A stretch of 64,000 nt of DNA from Candidatus Thiodiazotropha endoloripes (GTDB lineage: Bacteria > Pseudomonadota > Gammaproteobacteria > Chromatiales > Chromatiaceae). A program made the translations under genes and the position numbers. Under the pieces are notes generated by a model. The model ran no database searches. It had not been told where the DNA came from and was given only the letters and a program-made list of their open reading frames with translations. The stretch spans positions 372,001-436,000 of the forward strand of contig LVKA01000011.1 in the NCBI GenBank assembly GCA_001709035.1, given 5' to 3'. The first letter of the stretch is position 1; each line of letters opens with the position of its first letter. Below are positions 27,803-36,896 of this stretch, in pieces.

Positions 27803-29041
27803 ATGAGTGATTGTGATCGCCATCAACCATCATTGAAACCTGTGGGTGAGGCATTGGCGTTGCTGCTGTCGCAGGCAAAATCTGTTACTGAGAAAGAGTC
27901 GGTGCCACTCAACCAGGCGCTGGGCAGAGTGTTGGCCGAGCCGGTTAAAAGTCAGGTCGATGTGCCTCCCTGGGATAACAGTGCGATGGATGGTTATGCT
28001 GTCAATTCCGCGGACCTGTCCGCTGACAAAGAGTATCTGACCATCGATCAGCGGATTGCCGCAGGCTCAGTGGGTAAGCCCCTCACTCCCGGAACTGCAG
28101 CCCGTATCTTTACCGGCGCCCCAGTGCCACCCGGTGCGGATGTGGTCGTGATCCAGGAGGTTTGCGAGGCAGACGGGGATCGTTTGACCATCAAGGAAAA
28201 GCCGGCCGCTGGAGCGAATATTAGAAGCGCTGGTGAGGATATCCTGCAGGGAGAGGTGATTCTGAAACCGGGGTTGCGGCTCGCACCACAACATCTTGGA
28301 CTGGCGGCATCCGTGGGGGTGGCTGAGTTGTCGGTATACCGCAAATTGAAGGTGGCGCTGTTTTCCAGTGGGGACGAACTGGTGATGCCGGGTAATCCAC
28401 TCGGCTCTGGTCAGATCTACAACTCCAATCAATTCACTCTGACCGGGCTGTTACAACAACTGGGTTGTGAAACCCTTGAAATGGGTATAGTCGAGGATAC
28501 CTTTGAGGCGACTTGCGATGCTCTGCGACAGGGGGCCGAAGAGGCTGACCTGGTACTGGCCTCGGGTGGGGTGTCAGTGGGGGAAGAGGATCATGTGAAG
28601 CCTGCCGTGGAGAGCCTGGGTTCATTGGACTTATGGAAAATAGCCAGCCGTCCGGGAAAACCTGTGGCTTTTGGACATATCAAAGGTACTCCGTTTCTCG
28701 GCTCTCCAGGAAATCCCGTTTCCCTGTTCGTCACCTTCACGATCTTCGGCAGGCCATTCATAAAAAAGATGCAGGGTCTGACCACAGGCATTCAGCCGAT
28801 CTCCCACAAGGTTGTGGCGGGTTTCGAAAAGGCGGCAACCGACAAGCGTCAGGAGTATGCCCGTGGCCAGCTGGAGATCGATGAGCAGGGACGTGAAGTG
28901 GTCAGGTTGTATTCCAATCGATCCTCAGGTGTCTTAACCTCAGTCGCCTGGGCGAATGGATTGGCTGTGTTACCCCCATTGACGGCAATAAAGCCTGGTG
29001 ATTTTGTGGACTTTATTCCTTACAGTGAATTGATCAGCTGA
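27803..29041 (+). CDS. moeA: Molybdopterin molybdenumtransferase MoeA
   Basis: Inserts molybdate into adenylated molybdopterin to finish the molybdenum cofactor. It has 412 residues (E. coli 411). Motifs include the early DVPPWDNSAMDGYAV, IFTGAPVPPGAD, the MoCF-domain GSGQIYNSN and LASGGVSVGEEDHV, and FLGSPGNPVS. It heads a moeA-moaD-moaE cluster; moaA, moaB/mogA and moaC are not in the window. A CTCTAAA/TTTAGAG hairpin at 29048-29064 follows the stop. Confidence 0.95.
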   Translation: MSDCDRHQPSLKPVGEALALLLSQAKSVTEKESVPLNQALGRVLAEPVKSQVDVPPWDNSAMDGYAVNSADLSADKEYLTIDQRIAAGSVGKPLTPGTAARIFTGAPVPPGADVVVIQEVCEADGDRLTIKEKPAAGANIRSAGEDILQGEVILKPGLRLAPQHLGLAASVGVAELSVYRKLKVALFSSGDELVMPGNPLGSGQIYNSNQFTLTGLLQQLGCETLEMGIVEDTFEATCDALRQGAEEADLVLASGGVSVGEEDHVKPAVESLGSLDLWKIASRPGKPVAFGHIKGTPFLGSPGNPVSLFVTFTIFGRPFIKKMQGLTTGIQPISHKVVAGFEKAATDKRQEYARGQLEIDEQGREVVRLYSNRSSGVLTSVAWANGLAVLPPLTAIKPGDFVDFIPYSELIS

Positions 29042-29206
29042 TTTCGACTCTAAACCCTTTAGAGTTTACATCTGATATGCTTGCCTTTAGGGTCGCTCAG
29101 GATTCCTGGTAATCGGCCCTGAGACGATAGGGATGAGAGCAGGCCGGATGATTCCCGACAATATCAAACCTATTTCAGAGACTTCGGTCTGCGTGAGGAT
29201 TTCCGC

Positions 29207-29458
29207 ATGGTTCAACTACGTTTGTTTGCAAGATTCAGAGAAGAGCTGGGTGTCGATTCGGAACAGATGGAATCGGATGACCTCCGCTGCGTTGACGATC
29301 TGCTCAGCCGATTACGCCAACGGGGTGGTGCCTGGTCGAGACTGTTGTCGGAGGACCAACGGATCATGATGGCGGTGAACCAGGAGATGGCCAATCCACA
29401 GACGCCTCTGCAGGCGGGTGATGAGGTTGCCTTGTTTCCACCGGTAACCGGAGGCTGA
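29207..29458 (+). CDS. moaD: Molybdopterin synthase small subunit MoaD
   Basis: A ubiquitin-like sulfur carrier of 83 residues ending in the required PPVTGG. The C-terminal glycine is activated as a thiocarboxylate and feeds sulfur to MoaE. The start MVQLRLFARFREELG is the usual beta-grasp opening, and GAGGA lies just upstream. It ends 3 bp before moaE. Confidence 0.92.
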   Translation: MVQLRLFARFREELGVDSEQMESDDLRCVDDLLSRLRQRGGAWSRLLSEDQRIMMAVNQEMANPQTPLQAGDEVALFPPVTGG

Positions 29459-29461
29459 TAC

Positions 29462-29932
29462 ATGGTTACCATCCGGGTGGATTCCGAACCGTTCGATCCA
29501 AACCATGAAGTGGACCTGTTGCGGGGAGAGGATCCTGCCATTGGTGCGGTAGTCTCTTTTATCGGTTTGATGCGAGATCTCAACGAGGGTGACCGGGTCG
29601 ACACGATGTTTCTTGAACACTACCCCGGTATGACGGAGAACGCCCTGGAGCAGATCGTGAAACTTGCCTTTGAACGTTGGCAGCTACAAGGCTGCCGGGT
29701 TGTGCACCGGGTTGGTGAGTTAAAGCCAACCGACCCCATCGTCTTGGTTGCAGTGGCTTCTGCCCACCGTAAAGAGGCGTTTCAGGCTTGTGAGTTCATC
29801 ATCGATTATTTGAAGACGCAGGCGCCATTCTGGAAAAAAGAGGCAACCGAAAATGGCGAACGATGGGTTGATGCCCGCGACAGTGACGACGAGGCCATCC
29901 GTCAATGGTCCCAGGAGGCCAATGATCGATAG
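29462..29932 (+). CDS. moaE: Molybdopterin synthase catalytic subunit MoaE
   Basis: Converts precursor Z (cPMP) to molybdopterin using sulfur from MoaD. The 156-residue protein has AVVSFIGLMRD, LEHYPGMTE, VVHRVGEL, the AHRKEAFQACEFIIDYLK segment and the catalytic-lysine region KTQAPFWKKE. Co-transcribed with moaD. Confidence 0.94.
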   Translation: MVTIRVDSEPFDPNHEVDLLRGEDPAIGAVVSFIGLMRDLNEGDRVDTMFLEHYPGMTENALEQIVKLAFERWQLQGCRVVHRVGELKPTDPIVLVAVASAHRKEAFQACEFIIDYLKTQAPFWKKEATENGERWVDARDSDDEAIRQWSQEANDR

Positions 29933-30003
29933 CCGGGAGTCGAGTGGCCGGGCCCTAACAATGGCATCAGTTTGATTCAGGATTGAAGAGCTGGAGAAGC
30001 TCA

Positions 30004-30648
30004 ATGTACAGAACCCAATGGTTGTTGACTGGATTGCTCTTGCTGCCCCAATCAGCCTTCGCCTACGATACCGTGGTGGGCGCCAGGCTCGGTTCATTGG
30101 GCTTCGGCATTGAAGCGGGCTATGGCCTGACCGAACAGTTCAAAGCTCGGCTGGGTTTCAATCGATACGACTTTGGTTTTGATGCCAAGGTGGATGGGGT
30201 TGAATACGATCTCGATCTGCAGTGGCGGAGCCTCTCTCTGGTTGCCGATTGGCACCCGTTCAAATCCAAATCCTCTTTTCGCTTCACCGCCGGTGTTTTT
30301 CGCAACAACAACGAAATCAGCGGTTCTGCCGGTGCTGAAAACCTGACGATCGGCGATACCGTCTATCCTGGGGTAGGTTTGGATGCGGTTGTGGGTTTCA
30401 GGTCCTATGCACCCTACCTGGGTGTAGGCTGGGATACCGGTGCCTATAAGCAGCAGGGTTGGGGGTTCAATGTGGATCTGGGGGTCCTCTATCAGGGAGC
30501 CGGTAGCGTCGACCTGGTACCGACAGGCGCCCTGGCTGAGCTGGTTGATCCAAACGATGTTAGATTGGAAGAACAGCGATTTGAGGATGATATCGAGGAT
30601 TACCGCTACTACCCGGTCTTCTCTTTCGGTTTCTCTTACCGTTTTTGA
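30004..30648 (+). CDS. Outer-membrane beta-barrel protein, function unknown
   Basis: A 214-residue protein with a clear signal peptide (MYRTQWLLTGLLLLPQSAFA, cut before YDT). The rest alternates short amphipathic strands with glycine turns (GFGIEAGYGLTEQFKARLGFN) and ends in SFGFSYRF, with the terminal Phe used by the Bam machinery. The length and strand pattern suit an 8-stranded OmpW/OmpA-like barrel. GGAG lies before ATG 30004; the frame could begin 7 codons earlier, but that would spoil the signal peptide. No substrate or partner is evident. Confidence 0.8.
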   Translation: MYRTQWLLTGLLLLPQSAFAYDTVVGARLGSLGFGIEAGYGLTEQFKARLGFNRYDFGFDAKVDGVEYDLDLQWRSLSLVADWHPFKSKSSFRFTAGVFRNNNEISGSAGAENLTIGDTVYPGVGLDAVVGFRSYAPYLGVGWDTGAYKQQGWGFNVDLGVLYQGAGSVDLVPTGALAELVDPNDVRLEEQRFEDDIEDYRYYPVFSFGFSYRF

Positions 30649-30796
30649 GCCGCCGGATTAGTCAGTTTCAACAGATTCCGGCAGGCGAGGGGAAATTTAC
30701 CCGGTTATCTGCCGAGTCTGATTTCTGTCTGAAAAGGGGGGAATGAAAAAGCCGGGATGTACCGCACTCATCCCAGCTGGAGATCAGGAAGCTGAG

Positions 30797-31171
30797 CTAC
30801 TTCTTGTTCGAGTGAAGCAGAACCTGCTCGAAGATGTTGCGTTTGATTCTGCTGCGAATCGGTTCCGGCAGATTGTGCCAGGCTTTGGCCACTTCAATGG
30901 ATTCGTCATCCATCACGGAGGAAGTGCTCTCCCCGAACATCAGCCAGGCTGGATTGACATCCAAAACCTGAGCGATTTCATCAATTTTTCTCGGGCGCAG
31001 GCTTTTTCCGTTTTCAATCTTTTGAATGACGGCTTGATTGGTGCCGGCGCGTAGAGCCAGTTCCTCTTGCGTCCAGCCTCTTTCCCGTCTTTTTCTGCGT
31101 AGTCTAGAGCCTAGAGTATCCATTTCCCGCGGTATATAGGTTTCAAATTTCTGTGCGTGTACGTAGCTCAT
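30797..31171 (-). CDS. XRE-family helix-turn-helix regulator
   Basis: A 124-residue DNA-binding protein. The Cro/CI-type HTH spans about residues 19-75: LRRKRRERGWTQEELALRA, TNQAVIQKIENGKSL, IDEIAQVLDVNPAWLMFG. The C-terminal tail (AWHNLPEPIRSRIKRNIFEQ) is a short helical part without an enzyme domain. ATG 31171 has a strong GGAAGGA site; the longer frame to 31318 crosses the promoter region. It is divergent from lgt, with palindromes between them, so self-regulation is likely. Targets are unknown. Confidence 0.85.
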   Translation of the reverse strand: MSYVHAQKFETYIPREMDTLGSRLRRKRRERGWTQEELALRAGTNQAVIQKIENGKSLRPRKIDEIAQVLDVNPAWLMFGESTSSVMDDESIEVAKAWHNLPEPIRSRIKRNIFEQVLLHSNKK

Positions 31172-31263
31172 TGTCCTTCCCGTTGGATGCCTAAAGGTTG
31201 TTGCATCGTCTTGTATCTGGTAGCGGCGCATCGAACGAAAACTTGACACTCCTAATTTGTCCG

Positions 31264-31319
31264 TCACAACGCCTGTGAAATTAATTCCAGTACATGGGAA
31301 TAATGTGACTAAGTTCACA
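31264..31319. promoter_or_regulatory. CRP-like dyad and companion palindromes between xre gene and lgt
   Basis: TGTGA-N6-TCACA at 31304-31319 matches the core of the CRP/Vfr consensus exactly. Forty bases upstream, TCACA-N5-TGTGA (31264-31278) is the reverse arrangement. Between them, ATTCC-N8-GGAAT forms a third, imperfect dyad. They lie in the divergent control region of the XRE gene and lgt and may bind a CRP/FNR-family factor or the XRE protein. The protein partner is inferred. Confidence 0.5.
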
Positions 31320-31411
31320 GTATCCTAACATGGGCTGTGTGTCAGAAAATCGCAGATATCCAAAAAAATGTCACATTGGAGAATGGGATTCCTGTGATAA
31401 TATGCCCACCC

Positions 31412-32251
31412 ATGCTGACTTACCCCGACATAGATCCAGTAATCATGACCCTGGGGTCAATCGACATCTATTGGTACGGTGTGATGTATATGATTGGCTT
31501 CTTCGGCGGTTGGTGGCTTGGGCGTATCCGTGTTGGTAAGCCCGGTATCGTCTGGAATGCCAAGCAGGTGGACGATATCGTCTTCTACATTGTGCTCGGG
31601 GTGGTCGGTGGTGGCCGAATCGGTTATCTGTTGTTTTATGACCTGGAGAGCTTTCTGGCCAATCCGCTGATCATTTTTATGGTTTGGGAGGGCGGAATGG
31701 CCTTCCACGGTGGTTTGATCGGTGTGTTGCTGGCGATGTGGTATTTTGCTCACAAAGAGGGCCGAACCTTTTTTGAGGCAACCGACTTTATCGCGCCTCT
31801 GGTCACCATTGGTCTGGGGGCCGGTCGTCTGGGCAACTTCATCAACGCGGAACTTTGGGGGGGGATCACCTCCTTGCCCTGGGGTATGCAGGTACCCTGT
31901 ATCGAGTCCGACAACCTCTGCGCGCGCCTGGGCCTGCCACCGGACACGGTCCTATCACCTCCGGTGCATCCCAATCAGCTCTACGAGTTCCTGCTTGAAG
32001 GTGTACTTCTGTTTACCATCCTGTGGCTCTTCTCTGCCAAGGCCAGGCCGAGAATGGCAGTTTCCGGACTGTTTCTGATCTGTTACGGGATATTTCGCAT
32101 CGCCATCGAGTTTGTTCGCCTGCCCGATCTACACATCGGATACCTGGCTTTTGACTGGCTCACCATGGGGCAGCTGTTGAGTGTACCGATGATTCTGTTT
32201 GGTGTGTTGTTGCTCTTTATCGCCTACCGAAGAGAGACAATGCCTGCTTGA
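31412..32251 (+). CDS. lgt: Prolipoprotein diacylglyceryl transferase
   Basis: Inner-membrane enzyme that attaches diacylglycerol to the lipobox cysteine of prelipoproteins. It has 279 residues from ATG 31412 and seven membrane segments. Signature stretches are [37 protein letters not shown], and the Lgt motif [13 protein letters not shown] (catalytic Arg/Asn region), followed by [12 protein letters not shown]. No Shine-Dalgarno is seen. An extended -10 (TGTGATAAT, 31393-31401) lies just 11 bases before the ATG, so the mRNA could be nearly leaderless. Followed by thyA and folA. Confidence 0.93.
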   Translation: MLTYPDIDPVIMTLGSIDIYWYGVMYMIGFFGGWWLGRIRVGKPGIVWNAKQVDDIVFYIVLGVVGGGRIGYLLFYDLESFLANPLIIFMVWEGGMAFHGGLIGVLLAMWYFAHKEGRTFFEATDFIAPLVTIGLGAGRLGNFINAELWGGITSLPWGMQVPCIESDNLCARLGLPPDTVLSPPVHPNQLYEFLLEGVLLFTILWLFSAKARPRMAVSGLFLICYGIFRIAIEFVRLPDLHIGYLAFDWLTMGQLLSVPMILFGVLLLFIAYRRETMPA

Positions 32252-32309
32252 TGCCCGTTACATAACCTATTATGGTGCCGGGTTCAAAACCAGATTTATA
32301 GGCAACAGC

Positions 32310-33104
32310 ATGCAACAGTATCTTGATCTTATGCGCCATGTGCGGGATTTCGGGGTTACCAAGGAGGATCGAACCGGCACGGGTACCCGCAGTGTATTTG
32401 GTTATCAGATGCGTTTCGATCTCTCACAGGGGTTCCCTCTGCTGACCACCAAAAAGCTGCATCTGAGATCGATCATCCATGAGTTGCTGTGGTTTCTGCA
32501 AGGCGATACCAATATCCGCTATCTGAAGGAGAATGGGGTCAGTATCTGGGATGAGTGGGCGGATGAGGAGGGCAATCTAGGACCTGTCTATGGTTATCAG
32601 TGGCGCTCATGGCCAACCCCGGGTGGCGGCCATGTGGACCAGATCGCTCAGCTGGTGGAACAGATCCATGCTAACCCGGACTCAAGGCGTCTGATCGTCT
32701 CAGCCTGGAATCCGGCCCAGGTCGATGCGATGGCTCTGCCTCCCTGTCACTGCCTGTTCCAGTTCTATGTGGCCGAAGGCCGACTCTCCTGTCAGCTCTA
32801 TCAACGCAGTGCGGATGTATTTCTCGGGGTGCCGTTCAATATCGCCTCATATGCCTTGCTGACCATGATGGTGGCTCAGGTTACCGGCCTCAAGCCGGGT
32901 GAGTTTGTACATACATTTGGCGACGCCCATCTCTATCTTAATCACCTGGACCAGGTGGAGCTGCAGCTCTCCCGGGAACCGAAAGCACTGCCCGGCATGT
33001 CGATCAATCCGGAGGTGAAGGATATCTTTGGGTTTCGCTTCGAGGATTTTGAATTGACCGATTACGATCCCGATCCCCATATCAAGGCGCCGGTCGCGGT
33101 TTGA
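32310..33104 (+). CDS. thyA: Thymidylate synthase
   Basis: Makes dTMP from dUMP with methylene-THF, producing dihydrofolate. From ATG 32310 it is 264 residues, the same as E. coli ThyA. The catalytic cysteine lies in [13 protein letters not shown], the dUMP-binding [19 protein letters not shown] is intact, and the C-terminus ends in PVAV. The ATG is 58 bp after the lgt stop; a longer frame overlapping lgt was not used. It forms a unit with folA, which regenerates THF. Confidence 0.97.
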   Translation: MQQYLDLMRHVRDFGVTKEDRTGTGTRSVFGYQMRFDLSQGFPLLTTKKLHLRSIIHELLWFLQGDTNIRYLKENGVSIWDEWADEEGNLGPVYGYQWRSWPTPGGGHVDQIAQLVEQIHANPDSRRLIVSAWNPAQVDAMALPPCHCLFQFYVAEGRLSCQLYQRSADVFLGVPFNIASYALLTMMVAQVTGLKPGEFVHTFGDAHLYLNHLDQVELQLSREPKALPGMSINPEVKDIFGFRFEDFELTDYDPDPHIKAPVAV

Positions 33105-33126
33105 ACCCTATAAATAAGGTGTCGAT

Positions 33127-33633
33127 GTGTCGATAATCTCGCTAATCACCGCAATGGCAAAGAATGGTGTGATCGGTCGCGATAACCGCCTGCCCTGGCA
33201 TCTGCCTGCCGATCTGCAGCACTTCAAGTCTCTGACTCTGGGAAAACCGATCCTGATGGGGCGTCATACCTGGGAGTCCCTGCCTGGACTGCTGCCCGGC
33301 AGAAGACATATCGTGGTGACCCGCAATCAGGCCTATCTAGCCCCTGGCGCTGAGGTGGTGCACTCGGTAGAGGAGGCTTTGGCGGCCGTGGAAGGGGAGC
33401 CGGAGATCATGATTGTTGGTGGCAGCCATTTTTATGCTGCGATGCTGCCCAGAGCGGATCGCCTCTATCTGACCCTGGTAGACGCCGATGTTGAAGGGGA
33501 TGTGCGATTTCCTGAAATCGATTGGCAGGAGTGGCAGGAAGTGGACCGTCAAAATCATTCCGCGGATGAAAAGAATGCCTATGACTACACTTTTGTTAAC
33601 CTGATCCGGCGTGCTTCCGGAGTGGACAATTGA
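33127..33633 (+). CDS. folA: Dihydrofolate reductase
   Basis: Reduces dihydrofolate to tetrahydrofolate with NADPH. It has 168 residues. The start is a GTG (SIISLITAMAKNGVIG follows) with AAGG about 7 bases upstream. Active-site features are RDNRLPWHLPADLQHFK, LMGRHTWESL, and EIMIVGGSHFYAAML for NADPH. It completes the thyA-folA folate cycle pair and is convergent with apaH. Confidence 0.95.
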   Translation: MSIISLITAMAKNGVIGRDNRLPWHLPADLQHFKSLTLGKPILMGRHTWESLPGLLPGRRHIVVTRNQAYLAPGAEVVHSVEEALAAVEGEPEIMIVGGSHFYAAMLPRADRLYLTLVDADVEGDVRFPEIDWQEWQEVDRQNHSADEKNAYDYTFVNLIRRASGVDN

Positions 33634-33677
33634 GTTCGGCTTGTGTGTGGCTCGGTGATGGAGCCGTAATTGCTGGT

Positions 33678-34499
33678 TTATCTGGCTGGGCACCTCAGTT
33701 GGTAGGGTTTCGGTGGCTTGCGTTTCCTAAGCTTCAATGCGGTGAGCTGACCACCCCAGAAACATCCGCTATCCAGTGACCAGACATTGTCGATCTGCCG
33801 ATACCCCAGTGTCGACCAGTGACCGAACAGAATCTTGTCGTGCCGGCTTTTCCTTCCGGGTACCGCATACCAGGGGATGGAAGCATTCAGATGCTGTTCC
33901 GGTGCGCCTTTGTCCCGTAACGACAATCGGCCATCCCGGGTGCAGTAGCGAAGCCGGGTGAAGCTGTTGGTGATGAAGCGTAATCTCTCTATGCCGCTGA
34001 GGTTCTCCCGCCATTTATCCGGTTTATCGCCATACATCTGCTGACAAAAGTCGTGAAATCCCGAACCGCGAAGGGTCTTTTCCAGTTCCCGGGCGCAGCT
34101 CAGCGCCGTGATGAGATCCCATTGGGGTGGCAGGCCGGCGTGCACCATACTCACATTCCGCTTGGCGTGGTGGACCATGATTGGGCGATGACGTAACCAA
34201 TCGATCAGTTCCTGACTGTCCGGGGCATCGAGAATGTCCATCAGGTTGCCCTGTTTCTGATAGGTGCGATTACCCTGGGAAATGGCCAACAGGTGCAGGT
34301 CGTGATTGCCCAATACGCAGACGGCCCGGTTACCCAGGGATCGGATGAAACGCACCACCTGAAGTGATTTTGGTCCCCGGTTTACCAGGTCTCCGGCAAA
34401 CCAAAGTTTGTCTTTGGCTGGATCAAAGCGTATCAGCTCCAACAACTGTTGAAGTTCATCATAGCAGCCTTGTACATCGCCGATTGCATAGATAGCCAT
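33678..34499 (-). CDS. apaH: Bis(5'-nucleosyl)-tetraphosphatase, symmetrical
   Basis: Hydrolyses Ap4A to two ADP, keeping alarmone levels (and Np4 RNA caps) low. The 273-residue protein shows the calcineurin-like metallophosphatase motifs IGDVQGCYDELQ, FAGDLVNRGPKSL and VLGNHDLHLLA near the N-terminus. The ApaG gene follows upstream on the same strand with a gap of about 110 bp. Confidence 0.95.
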   Translation of the reverse strand: MAIYAIGDVQGCYDELQQLLELIRFDPAKDKLWFAGDLVNRGPKSLQVVRFIRSLGNRAVCVLGNHDLHLLAISQGNRTYQKQGNLMDILDAPDSQELIDWLRHRPIMVHHAKRNVSMVHAGLPPQWDLITALSCARELEKTLRGSGFHDFCQQMYGDKPDKWRENLSGIERLRFITNSFTRLRYCTRDGRLSLRDKGAPEQHLNASIPWYAVPGRKSRHDKILFGHWSTLGYRQIDNVWSLDSGCFWGGQLTALKLRKRKPPKPYQLRCPAR

Positions 34500-34612
34500 A
34501 GTTGTTCTTGATACTGTCTGGATTAGTCTCTGGCGGTTGTCTGTTGGATGCTCAATGCTGTGTGAAGCTGCCTGTTTGAATACAGTCTATGATTTTTCCG
34601 TTGACGATTGGA

Positions 34613-34996
34613 TTAGTGAAGACTGCCGGGGCGGGCCAGAGAAAAGGCCGGGATCAGAGCGTCAAAATGGTTTCCCTGAGCGTCGATCATATCGTAACTG
34701 CCCTGCATGCTGCCGACCGGAGTGTCCAGTACGGTGCCACTGGTGTAACGGAAGGTCTCTCCCGGATTGAGCTGCGGCTGCTCACCAACAACCCCCTCGC
34801 CACGGACTTCCTGGGTTTTGCCGTTGGCGTCGGTAATGATCCAGTGACGATTCATGAGCCGGGCGGAAGATTCTCCGTCATTGCGGATGGTTACGGTGTA
34901 GGAAAAGACATATCGCTGCTCTTTGGGCAGAGATTGGGACTCGATGTATCGAGTCTCAACCTCAACTTCGATATGGTGCTTCGTTTCCTTTTCCAT
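34613..34996 (-). CDS. apaG: ApaG protein (Co2+/Mg2+ efflux-associated, DUF525)
   Basis: A 127-residue single-domain beta-sandwich protein of the ApaG family (E. coli 125): VEVETRYIESQSLPKEQRYVF, NRHWIITDANGKTQEVRGEGVVG, and GSMQGSYDMIDAQG. Its biochemical role is still unclear; it travels with apaH. The ATG at 34996 (MEKETKHHIEV) fits the family start better than the upstream one at 35041. Confidence 0.93.
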   Translation of the reverse strand: MEKETKHHIEVEVETRYIESQSLPKEQRYVFSYTVTIRNDGESSARLMNRHWIITDANGKTQEVRGEGVVGEQPQLNPGETFRYTSGTVLDTPVGSMQGSYDMIDAQGNHFDALIPAFSLARPGSLH

Positions 34997-35268
34997 CTTT
35001 ATCAAACCTGATCGTTTATATTGCTCTGCTGTCTGTTTCAACAGTTCTCATTGATTAAAGGGTACTGGGGCACAGTGGGTAGTGCAATAGCGGAAGGAGG
35101 GTTATTGGTCATCCACCCTGTACGCTATTTGGCCACATCGTACGGAATAGGTTCAGACAGCTCAATGAGTTAGAAATTGTCTTGCTTAGGAGATGCTTGA
35201 GAATTCTATCAAGAAATAAATTCCGTTGCCGATACGCTGATCAGGAAACACTACAGGAATCCGGCTAG

Positions 35269-35742
35269 ATGAGAGTTGGTCTATTGCTCCTACTTTGCTT
35301 TGTTGTCCCGCTTGGCAGTGCTGTCGAGCTTGCACCTGAGAGTCAGGCGCTGCTTGCTGCCGCAACCTCGGGCGAAGTGGAGCGGGTCAATGATCTGTTG
35401 TCACAGGGGGTTGACGTCAACACGAAAAACCCAACCGGTCGCTCAGTTCTGCATATTGCGGCGTTCAATGGCAATCTGCAGACCGTACGCGCCCTGTTGG
35501 CTGCCGGTGCTGATGCAAACCTGGCCGATGGCGCCGGTCTTACACCACTGATGGAAGCGGCATCCTTTGGTCATCTTGAGGTAGTGCGGTTGTTGATACA
35601 GCGTGGTGCTGATGTCAATGTGGCCGATCAAGCCGGGAACACACCGCTGACCCTGTCAAATCGGGGACGTCATACGGAGGTCTCCACACTATTGACTGAG
35701 ATGGGCGCGACAGAGGGTGGTGGCAAGGAAGAGAAGAAGTAG
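35269..35742 (+). CDS. Secreted ankyrin-repeat protein
   Basis: A 157-residue protein with a signal peptide (about residues 1-18, MRVGLLLLLCFVVPLGSAV) followed by about three and a half ankyrin repeats: LLAAATSGEVERVNDLLSQG, GRSVLHIAAFNGNLQTVRAL, GLTPLMEAASFGHLEVVRLL and GNTPLTLSNRGRHTEVSTLL. It is probably periplasmic and protein-binding; small exported ankyrin proteins such as AnkB of Pseudomonas support catalase function, but no catalase is nearby. No operon partner is evident. Confidence 0.85.
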   Translation: MRVGLLLLLCFVVPLGSAVELAPESQALLAAATSGEVERVNDLLSQGVDVNTKNPTGRSVLHIAAFNGNLQTVRALLAAGADANLADGAGLTPLMEAASFGHLEVVRLLIQRGADVNVADQAGNTPLTLSNRGRHTEVSTLLTEMGATEGGGKEEKK

Positions 35743-35872
35743 TGCGAGGTGCTTCTCACAAAACCTGAGTTTTTGCGATGTTTTCGCTGCAACAACGTGA
35801 TGCGTGTCTAAGTAAACAACGTAATGCACGTGAATACTTGTTAATAAGTCATTGATTGGACTTGTAAGAGAT

Positions 35873-36028
35873 ATGAAAAGGCAACATCTTCATCATAAAC
35901 CAGACTTCTTTGCCGTGGTGGTGGTGTTGGTCATGATAGGCTTTGGTTTGACGTTGGCTGTTCAGGTTGGGGCTAGTGATCGGCATGAGGTGGTACACAG
36001 CGAAGTATCCCAGGCTGAGGCCGGATAA
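35873..36028 (+). CDS. Small single-pass membrane protein, unknown
   Basis: A 51-residue frame from ATG 35873 to TAA 36026-36028. A basic, His-rich start (MKRQHLHHKPDFF) is followed by one hydrophobic helix (AVVVVLVMIGFGLTLAVQV) and a short acidic tail ending EAG. The charge pattern predicts the N-terminus inside. The ribosome site (AAGAGA) is modest. It sits alone between the ankyrin gene and convergent coq7. I do not recognise a family; it may be real because of its clean topology. Confidence 0.5.
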   Translation: MKRQHLHHKPDFFAVVVVLVMIGFGLTLAVQVGASDRHEVVHSEVSQAEAG

Positions 36029-36078
36029 TCCTGAAGTCTGTGGATATCTGTCTGCTAACTTACCTGGTTTGATTCACG

Positions 36079-36100
36079 CCTGAACCCAGGGGTTCGGGTT
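36079..36100. repeat. GAACCC/GGGTTC palindrome at the coq7 3' end
   Basis: CCTGAACCC at 36079-36087 pairs with GGGTTCGGG at 36090-36098 (one G-U), abutting the coq7 stop codon. It is the third copy of the small palindrome family; a half-like AACCTGGGGGTTC occurs on the other side of coq7 near 36762-36774. It could act as a terminator stem, but no T run follows. Confidence 0.5.
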
Positions 36101-36743
36101 ATAGGTAAAATACTGACTTCGTCATCAGTTTAGAGGTCAGATTCATCGCCGTTTTAATCGGTTGAGGAAGCTCAGCTCCGCCCGCCTTGAGGGCCAGCGC
36201 GGCATGTTCGGCTTCATCCGTTTTCATCTGCTGTAGTACGGCATGGGTTCGCTTGTCCTGTTGTGGGACGCGATTGATATGCTCATCCAGATGGGCGCCT
36301 ACCTGGTGTTCTGTCTCGGCCACAAAGCCCAGGCTCCATTTATCGCCAGCCAGTCCGGCTGCAGCACCAAGCATGAATGAGCTGGCATACCAGAATGGAT
36401 TGAGCAGGCTTTTACGATTATCCAGCTCATCCAGTCGCTTTTCGCACCATGCCAGGTGGTCATTCTCCTCCTGGGCCGCTCTCTCCATCTGCTCTCTGAC
36501 TTGCGGCAGTCGGGCGGTCAATGCCTGGCCCTGGTAGAGTGCCTGGGCACATACCTCACCGGTATGATTGATACGCATCAGGCGTGCGGTCAGGTCCCGC
36601 TCCTGATCCGATAGTTCGGTCTCATCGATGCCATCTGCAGGATTGGCTCTTTCAGTGACCAGGGGTCTGCCGAACAGGGTTCGAACTGCACTGTCCAGCC
36701 CCATCAGCAGATGGTCTGCCATTTTGTAATCACGTTCACTCAT
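36099..36743 (-). CDS. coq7: 2-polyprenyl-3-methyl-6-methoxy-1,4-benzoquinone monooxygenase, Coq7
   Basis: Di-iron hydroxylase for the C6 ring step of ubiquinone synthesis, used instead of the flavoprotein UbiF. The 214-residue product has the iron ligands in RINHTGEVCAQALYQGQ, EENDHLAWCEKRLDEL (ExxH), AETEHQVGAHLDEH and MKTDEAEHAALA. ATG 36743 has AAGG 7 bases upstream; a TTG two codons earlier is less likely. It complements UbiH and UbiI at 19411-21839. Confidence 0.94.
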   Translation of the reverse strand: MSERDYKMADHLLMGLDSAVRTLFGRPLVTERANPADGIDETELSDQERDLTARLMRINHTGEVCAQALYQGQALTARLPQVREQMERAAQEENDHLAWCEKRLDELDNRKSLLNPFWYASSFMLGAAAGLAGDKWSLGFVAETEHQVGAHLDEHINRVPQQDKRTHAVLQQMKTDEAEHAALALKAGGAELPQPIKTAMNLTSKLMTKSVFYL

Positions 36744-36896
36744 GTGCAAACCTTAGCCTTAAACCTGGGGGTTCTTCAACTTTGTTTGATTGGCTCAGCG
36801 ACTGATTGGTTCACTTTCGCTGCTGTACGACTGTTGGTTGGCAACGGTGTTGTGGTCAATCTTGATGAATACCGAGCTGTCTGCGGTGGCGGTGGG

